Below, in pieces: positions 60,501 to 64,000 of a stretch of DNA of 64,000 bases (within the stretch, counting starts at the first letter, position 1; the number at the start of each line of letters is the position of its first letter). Location of the stretch: contig JAOTOM010004284.1 of NCBI GenBank assembly GCA_034440615.1, positions 1-64,000 on the forward strand, in the 5' to 3' direction. The notes under the pieces are model-generated. The model ran no database searches. It was not told the origin of the DNA and saw nothing but the letters and a program-made list of their open reading frames with translations. The stretch is from Ashinkailepas kermadecensis (lineage: Eukaryota; Arthropoda; Thecostraca; Neolepadidae). Position numbers and translations under genes: made by a program.

Positions 60501-63482
60501 AGACATTGCCTGATGTACATTGCTACCTCGGTACGCTCCGTCGCAGATATCGTACTAAGTCGAAGCGCCCTAAAGCCCAAATAACTAACAGTCATCGTAC
60601 TCACCACTTCAACACGCACAGCTGAACACGAGAACGGATATTCATGGGCCACTGGCCAGATAGAGCTCGTATGTAATTGCTGCTAGCCAAACCGATGCAG
60701 TCGATGCGCCCCTGCACTTCAATAACTGGGGACGAGTGGTCTAGGGGTTAGATGCTCGTCTCACAATCGAAAGATAGCGGGTTCGAATCTCACCTGTCGC
60801 TACTCTTCGCCCGCGACCAATCGGCGTGAGAGATTGGCGACGCTATATGACTCAACGGTCGACGTGTCGTAAAACCAATAACCAACCAATCAATACGTAC
60901 ATGGTAACAAACCATGATACGCTATCAGTTCATGACTCGCAATAGCCAACACTTCCCAGCTTCATCTTCACGCAAAATATGGATATGAGATGCAACTGGC
61001 GATGGCGAGCGCCGGTAAGAATTCAGGGTCTGATTTGAGCCAGTGAGAGTCCACGTCCATTTCCTCCTACCTGACGTTCAACTCAAAATGAATTTGCACA
61101 CGTCAGCGCCCCTGATCGCCGGGAGCGTGCGAAGGCAGACATCACCGGAACCCACCTGGCGTATGCCTCCGTATCCACACTGTCCACGTCGAACACCTTC
61201 TTGTTCTTCATTAGGAAGGTGGACTTGAAGTAGGCCTTGAAGGCCCGCTTGGCCGACTCTTTGAGGTTGACGTCGCGCGCCAGCTGGGCCTCCATCTTGC
61301 GCTGCACAGTCGATGTCTTCAACTTGTTCACTCTGTCAACCACGATCGACTCAAACGCACAAATCAAAGGAACGCGTGCCATCTCGATCACGTGCTTTTA
61401 ACTTCTCGCGACTTGCTGTGGGTGATAATAGCTTGTCGGCAAGGTTAAACATTGTGATTGTGAGAATACATAATGCATCAGAGTGTGGGTGTCCATTTAT
61501 AAAAATGGCTTAGGGGAGGGGAGTGCCGGGATGGTCATGGAAAAACATTTATTTCTACTCCAAAAACTATTTAGATCTGAAGTTGGGCTTCCCAGTTAGA
61601 ATCTGCTTTACACATGCACATTCAGGGCGGACCAACATGGTGGCAATGGCCCTACAACAGCATATGATTTGCCACCCATGTAACAGAGTTCGTATTAGAT
61701 ACTGAAACACTGCTTCAGCAGCTTCTACGATACGATACTTCTAGATACTGAAACACTGCTGCATTTCCTACGATGCCTTCGCCAGATTGAGAAGTTACCA
61801 AATAGCAAGGCATGGGAAGACACTGGCGACTGATAAAGATAACTCAATGTGAGGTTGCTTAACAATGCAGATTTATTCCAAGGAGCTATATCTTCACCAA
61901 CCAATCACCACCAATGGAGTCTGCCGCAAGCTCAGTCGTCTCCCGATTTATAGGGTGGATTCTACGTCCGAGCGAATCCGACCTTGACCGCCGGAACAAA
62001 CCTAAGATTACTCTACTTACTCGATCTTGTGTACGGGTACCTTCTTCTGTTCCAGCTGTGCGACCATGGCTTCTTCCTCGCGCGGTGTGAGCACCAGGAG
62101 CGCCTCTCCGCCCTGCTCAAATCTGCAGACAAAGCCATCCATTGTGTGCCTGAAACACTGACCGCAGGGAGCGTGAAAACCTGTGCAATGTCTGTGCAAC
62201 AGTGGCTGAGCCAACTGTTGTGCAACAGTGGCTAAAGCAACTGGGTATGTGCAACAGTGGCTGAGCCAACTGGGTCTGTGCAACAGTGTCTGAGCCAACT
62301 GGGTCTGTACAACAGTGTCTAAGCCAACTGGGTCCGCACAACAGTGGCTGAGCCAACGGGATCTGCGTGGAGGTTCCCGGTTAGAATCCAAGCTGACCCA
62401 TCTGTGCACGAGCTCACGTGCCAGCTTCCAGAAATAAAACTGCAATGATACCACATCTACAAAATTAAAAAGATAGCGAAAAGAAATGGATCGCCACAAC
62501 TAAAAAGTAGCCTATTTGGCATCTGCAGCGTAAAAGTCCCTGCACTCCAACGTGGAGCAGAGGAAAGACTGTTCTCCGGTAAGACAGCTGCTGCCATGCT
62601 GTGACTGCATGGTACTGACCTAGCGGTACGGCCGGCCCGGTGGATGTAGGTGTTGGCGTCCTCCGGGCAGTCCAACTGTACCACCCAGTGCACGGCCGGA
62701 AAATCTGCAAACGGTCATGTGGTGCTGAACATAACCTGATCAATTGCGTGCTGTGTGCCAATGCTGCTGCGTTGTATTGACGTGCTTCTATGTTACGCAA
62801 TAGTAAAGCTGACGTACTTCAGAACAGGTCTAGACATGCTTGAGAGTGCATCACGAAAATTGACTTATCCATACTGCATCAGATGTACAACTGCAATGTT
62901 AATTATACACGTGCACATACTACCAGAACAATGAACATGGTTGGCTTTAATTTTTTACTTCTTGAGTAGCGATGAACATTTTGAAGAAGAAAAACAACAA
63001 AATACATTTTACAATGATGCTCATGACGACACAACCAATCCAATGTGCACAAGAAATGGTGATGGTTGCTCCACATCACATCACAACGCTGGCAGACAGT
63101 CCCTGACACCTGAAGCTCACAGCAGCAAATTGATTGCCCGCGTGCATAACTCATGCCGCACACAGGCCAGAAACCACCCAGCTCGGAATAGGGTCTGATT
63201 CCACACAACCATAACACTCTGACAGTGATGACACCACGGCTGGCAGGCACACGGTCCACACCCGAAACACCCGATCGGTTCGCCACCGCTGGCCATGCGA
63301 CAGCGGCCGCCGCGCTCACCCAGACCGCGCGCCGCGATGTCGGTGGCGAACAGCACGGCGCGCTGTTTGCGGCAGAAGTCGTCGTAGATGGCCATGCGGC
63401 GCAGCTGGTGCAGCGAGCCGTACAGCGCCAGCACGGTGATGCCCGGCCGCAGTCGGCAGAACGACTCGTACATGTACTTCAC
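51402..63482 (-). CDS. DDX10: DDX10/Dbp4-type DEAD-box RNA helicase, C-terminal nine exons, 5' partial
   Basis: The minus-strand exons in transcript order are 63482-63320, 62704-62620, 62122-62021, 61332-61156, 59979-59771, 58700-58492, 57169-57009, 55601-55272 and 51546-51402. The total is 1581 nt, 526 codons plus stop, with every phase matching. The visible part holds the second RecA domain: [11 protein letters not shown], motif [11 protein letters not shown] and motif [10 protein letters not shown]. The DDX10-specific region follows ([31 protein letters not shown]), then an acidic repeat tail and the terminal [12 protein letters not shown], which resembles the DDX10 end EDEELVLHLL. This nucleolar helicase acts in U3 snoRNA release and early 18S rRNA processing (family knowledge). 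The Q, Walker A and DEAD motifs lie beyond the right edge. Transcription converges on sif. Confidence 0.93.
51547..55071 (-). other. DDX10 last intron, main part
   Basis: This is single-copy sequence without recognisable genes. At 53217-53244 a perfect hairpin with 12-bp arms (ggcggctggccg and its complement) and a 4-base loop is present. Confidence 0.65.
55072..55375. repeat. 90-bp array duplicating a DDX10 exon end and donor (minus strand)
   Basis: Read on the minus strand, three copies of the acidic exon end (from gaactggc to gatcag) each end ATCAG/GTGAGA. Exon-side last bases lie at 55272, 55182 and 55092, exactly 90 bp apart. The first copy is the coding one. Reading past its donor meets TGA at once. 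Confidence 0.96.
55272..55601 (-). CDS. DDX10: DDX10 exon, acidic repeat-bearing tail
   Basis: The acceptor is gtatcttcag. [20 protein letters not shown] is followed by four imperfect copies of a unit of about 15 residues built on [10 protein letters not shown], then an acidic segment ending DPEIR. The donor is ATCAG/GTGAGA. The last 90 bp with the donor recur twice downstream in the intron. Confidence 0.92.
55602..57008 (-). other. DDX10 intron: no gene seen
   Basis: This is AT-rich single-copy intron between the KIKAKHK exon and the acidic exon. No arrays were found. Confidence 0.65.
57009..57169 (-). CDS. DDX10: DDX10 exon, KIKAKHK region
   Basis: The exon encodes [20 protein letters not shown], then [20 protein letters not shown] and KIKAKHK. 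The family pattern GGINL...EEDKFDKEEYRKKIKAKH is clear. The acceptor is ctgtggcag and the donor CACAA/GTGAGT, exit phase 2. Confidence 0.94.
57170..57900. repeat. degenerate repeat array beginning at a DDX10 acceptor
   Basis: Dozens of diverged short units built on cacgtcaggttacatg, with spacing of about 12-16 bp, start right at the acceptor of the exon ending at 57169. Divergence is much higher than in the sif arrays. Confidence 0.85.
57901..58491 (-). other. DDX10 intron remainder
   Basis: This is single-copy sequence with a three-fold short repeat of ggttacctacc near 58128-58170. No gene was seen. Confidence 0.6.
58492..58700 (-). CDS. DDX10: DDX10 exon, charged C-terminal region
   Basis: The exon encodes [20 protein letters not shown], a Lys/Glu-rich helix, then [19 protein letters not shown]. 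It is comparable in human DDX10 to the region FLKVKRHNVFGLD...KKITFTDEGE. The acceptor is ctgggtcag and the donor ACG/GTATGA, with phase 0 out. Confidence 0.92.
58701..59489 (-). other. DDX10 intron: no gene seen
   Basis: This is AT-rich single-copy intron with short repeats of ttgatatac near 58897-58938. Confidence 0.6.
59490..59660 (-). mobile_element. old tRNA-derived SINE copy
   Basis: On the minus strand the box B region (gggttcacgtttcacctgtc), the body gacaaatcggcgtgagaaat and a degraded tail are recognisable as the main family, with many substitutions. No target-site duplication was found. Confidence 0.8.
59771..59979 (-). CDS. DDX10: DDX10 exon with the LGLAVAP motif
   Basis: The exon encodes [18 protein letters not shown], a Lys/Glu-rich stretch, then [17 protein letters not shown]. 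The first motif is diagnostic of DDX10/Dbp4. The remainder is charged and probably disordered. The acceptor is ccctcccag and the donor GACG/GTTAGT. Confidence 0.93.
60105..60265 (+). mobile_element. tRNA-derived SINE with 13-bp target-site duplication
   Basis: The head ggggacgagtggtctagggg carries box A, with box B gggttcgagtctcacc. The body is cgcgaccaatcggcgtgaga and the tail gtcgtaagaccaataaccaa. acagtttggtgaa repeats at 60092-60104 and 60266-60278. It lies in a DDX10 intron, antisense to that gene. Confidence 0.93.
60728..60889 (+). mobile_element. tRNA-derived SINE, young copy
   Basis: It is nearly identical to the copy at 60105 in head, body and tail. Only a short possible duplication (tcaata at 60719 and 60890) flanks it. 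Two such copies lie 620 bp apart in the same orientation. Confidence 0.9.
61156..61332 (-). CDS. DDX10: DDX10 exon, family-specific helical region
   Basis: The exon encodes [40 protein letters not shown] and [11 protein letters not shown], equivalent to the DDX10 segment around YIRSVYLMKDKEVFDV. The acceptor is ggttgacag and the donor GCCAG/GTGGGT. The phase-2 exit joins to SLGLAVAP in the next exon. Confidence 0.95.
61333..62020 (-). other. DDX10 intron: no gene seen
   Basis: This is single-copy intron. The phrase agatactgaaacactgct occurs twice near 61697-61763. Confidence 0.6.
62021..62122 (-). CDS. DDX10: DDX10 exon, end of second RecA domain
   Basis: The exon encodes [20 protein letters not shown] then [14 protein letters not shown], matching the DDX10 pattern DGEALLIL...KKVPVK. 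The phases are 2 in and 2 out, from acceptor gtctgcag to donor TCGA/GTAAGT. Its upstream intron carries a 29-bp repeat cluster about 70 bp away. Confidence 0.95.
62188..62365. repeat. 29-bp repeat cluster in a DDX10 intron
   Basis: Six copies of gtgcaacagtggctgagcca plus actgggtct lie about 70 bp upstream, in gene sense, of the exon ending at 62122. Confidence 0.93.
62620..62704 (-). CDS. DDX10: DDX10 exon with helicase motif VI
   Basis: The exon encodes [20 protein letters not shown] then HRAGRTAR. The last motif carries the arginine finger that contacts ATP. The split Asp codon of RGLD is completed across the upstream junction and the Arg codon across the downstream one. The acceptor is gtttgcag and the donor GCTAG/GTCAGT. 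Confidence 0.95.
62705..63319 (-). other. DDX10 intron: no gene seen
   Basis: This is single-copy AT-rich intron between the motif V and motif VI exons. No arrays were found. Confidence 0.65.
63320..63482 (-). CDS. DDX10: DDX10 exon with helicase motifs IV and V
   Basis: Acceptor gtcggcag and donor CTGG/GTGAGC, read on the minus strand, bound [20 protein letters not shown] and [20 protein letters not shown] followed by ATDIAARGL. Phase is 0 in and 1 out. A 34-bp minisatellite fills the upstream intron from the acceptor to the end of the window. Confidence 0.95.
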
Positions 63483-64000
63483 CTGCCGACAGGCGTCACA
63501 CGCGTGTGCGTTACCACCGCCAACAGGCGCCACACGCGTGTGCGTTACCACCGCCAACAGGCGCCACACGCGTGTGCGTTACCACTGACAATAGGCGTCA
63601 CACGCGTGTGCGTTACCACTGACAATAGGCGTCCCACACGTGTACGTTACCACTGACAATAGGGGTCACACACGTGTGCGTTACCACTGAAAATAGGGGT
63701 CACACACGTGTACGTTACCACTGACAATAGGGGTCACACACGTGTACGTTACCACTGCCGACAGGCGCCACACACGTGTACGTTACCACTGACAATAGGC
63801 GTGACACACGTGTACGTTACCACTGACAATAGGGGTCACACACGTGTACATTACCACTGACAATAGGGGTCACACACGTGCACGTTACCACTGACAATAG
63901 GCGTGACACACGTGTACGTTACCACTGACAATAGGGGTCACACACGTGCACGTTACCACTGCCAATAGGCGTCACACACGTGTACGTTACCACTGACAAT
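63483..64000. repeat. 34-bp minisatellite abutting a DDX10 acceptor and running off the window
   Basis: About 15 copies with core gttaccactgacaatagg and cacacgtgtac. The unit next to the exon reads, on the minus strand, ctgtcggcag, the acceptor itself. Others read ctattgtcag or ctgttggcgg at that position. Confidence 0.95.

Overview
This is eukaryotic, intron-rich animal DNA. Two convergent protein-coding genes can be assembled from exons whose splice phases all agree. The plus-strand gene has the domain order of the Rac exchange factors still life (sif) and TIAM: coiled coil and extension, Ras-binding-like region, PDZ, DH, PH. Its PDZ half reads most like arthropod SIF, so I think the source is an arthropod. 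A crustacean is a guess only. The gene enters from the left edge with its N-terminal PH domain missing. It runs through 19 exons (293 to 46074) that total 3147 nt, exactly 1048 codons plus a stop. The minus-strand gene is the C-terminal half of a DDX10/Dbp4-type DEAD-box RNA helicase. Nine exons (63482 down to 51402) total 1581 nt, 526 codons plus a stop. Its N-terminal helicase core lies beyond the right edge.

Layout: 1-9641 holds sif exons 1-3 and a decayed I-clade-like LINE (about 3460-8320). 9642-24597 holds the Ras-binding and PDZ exons and the start of the DH domain, separated by very large minisatellites. 24598-31736 holds the DH exons and a 1.3 kb block of di- and tetranucleotide repeats. 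33762-38200 holds the PH exons. 40803-46074 holds the C-terminal tail exons. 46075 to about 47540 is the likely 3' UTR. About 47540-50210 is intergenic (AT microsatellite, tRNA-derived SINEs, a perfect 32-bp palindrome). 50210-63482 is the DDX10 gene with its likely 3' UTR, and 63483-64000 is an intronic minisatellite at its next upstream intron.

The most unusual property is the number of tandem arrays and where they sit. About 25 arrays with units of 11 to 113 bp occur, nearly all in introns. Many touch an exon edge and contain copies of the splice site itself. Sif exon 10 is followed by four identical donors exactly 27 bp apart with an open frame. Exon 8 is followed by about nine donors mostly 33 bp apart. 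Exon 13 is preceded by four extra copies of its acceptor plus its first 60 or so coding bases (113-bp unit). On the other strand, a DDX10 exon is followed by three donors exactly 90 bp apart. Sif exons 1, 6, 14, 16 and 17 show related patterns. I read this as splice-site-spanning tandem duplication acting repeatedly across one locus. That is close to what the AGGT tandem-duplication model of intron gain predicts, and it could create splice variants in the DH domain.

The mobile fraction is the broken LINE and about nine tRNA-derived SINE copies. Several SINEs carry clear target-site duplications, and they appear modular: different tRNA-like heads are joined to a shared body or 3' tail.
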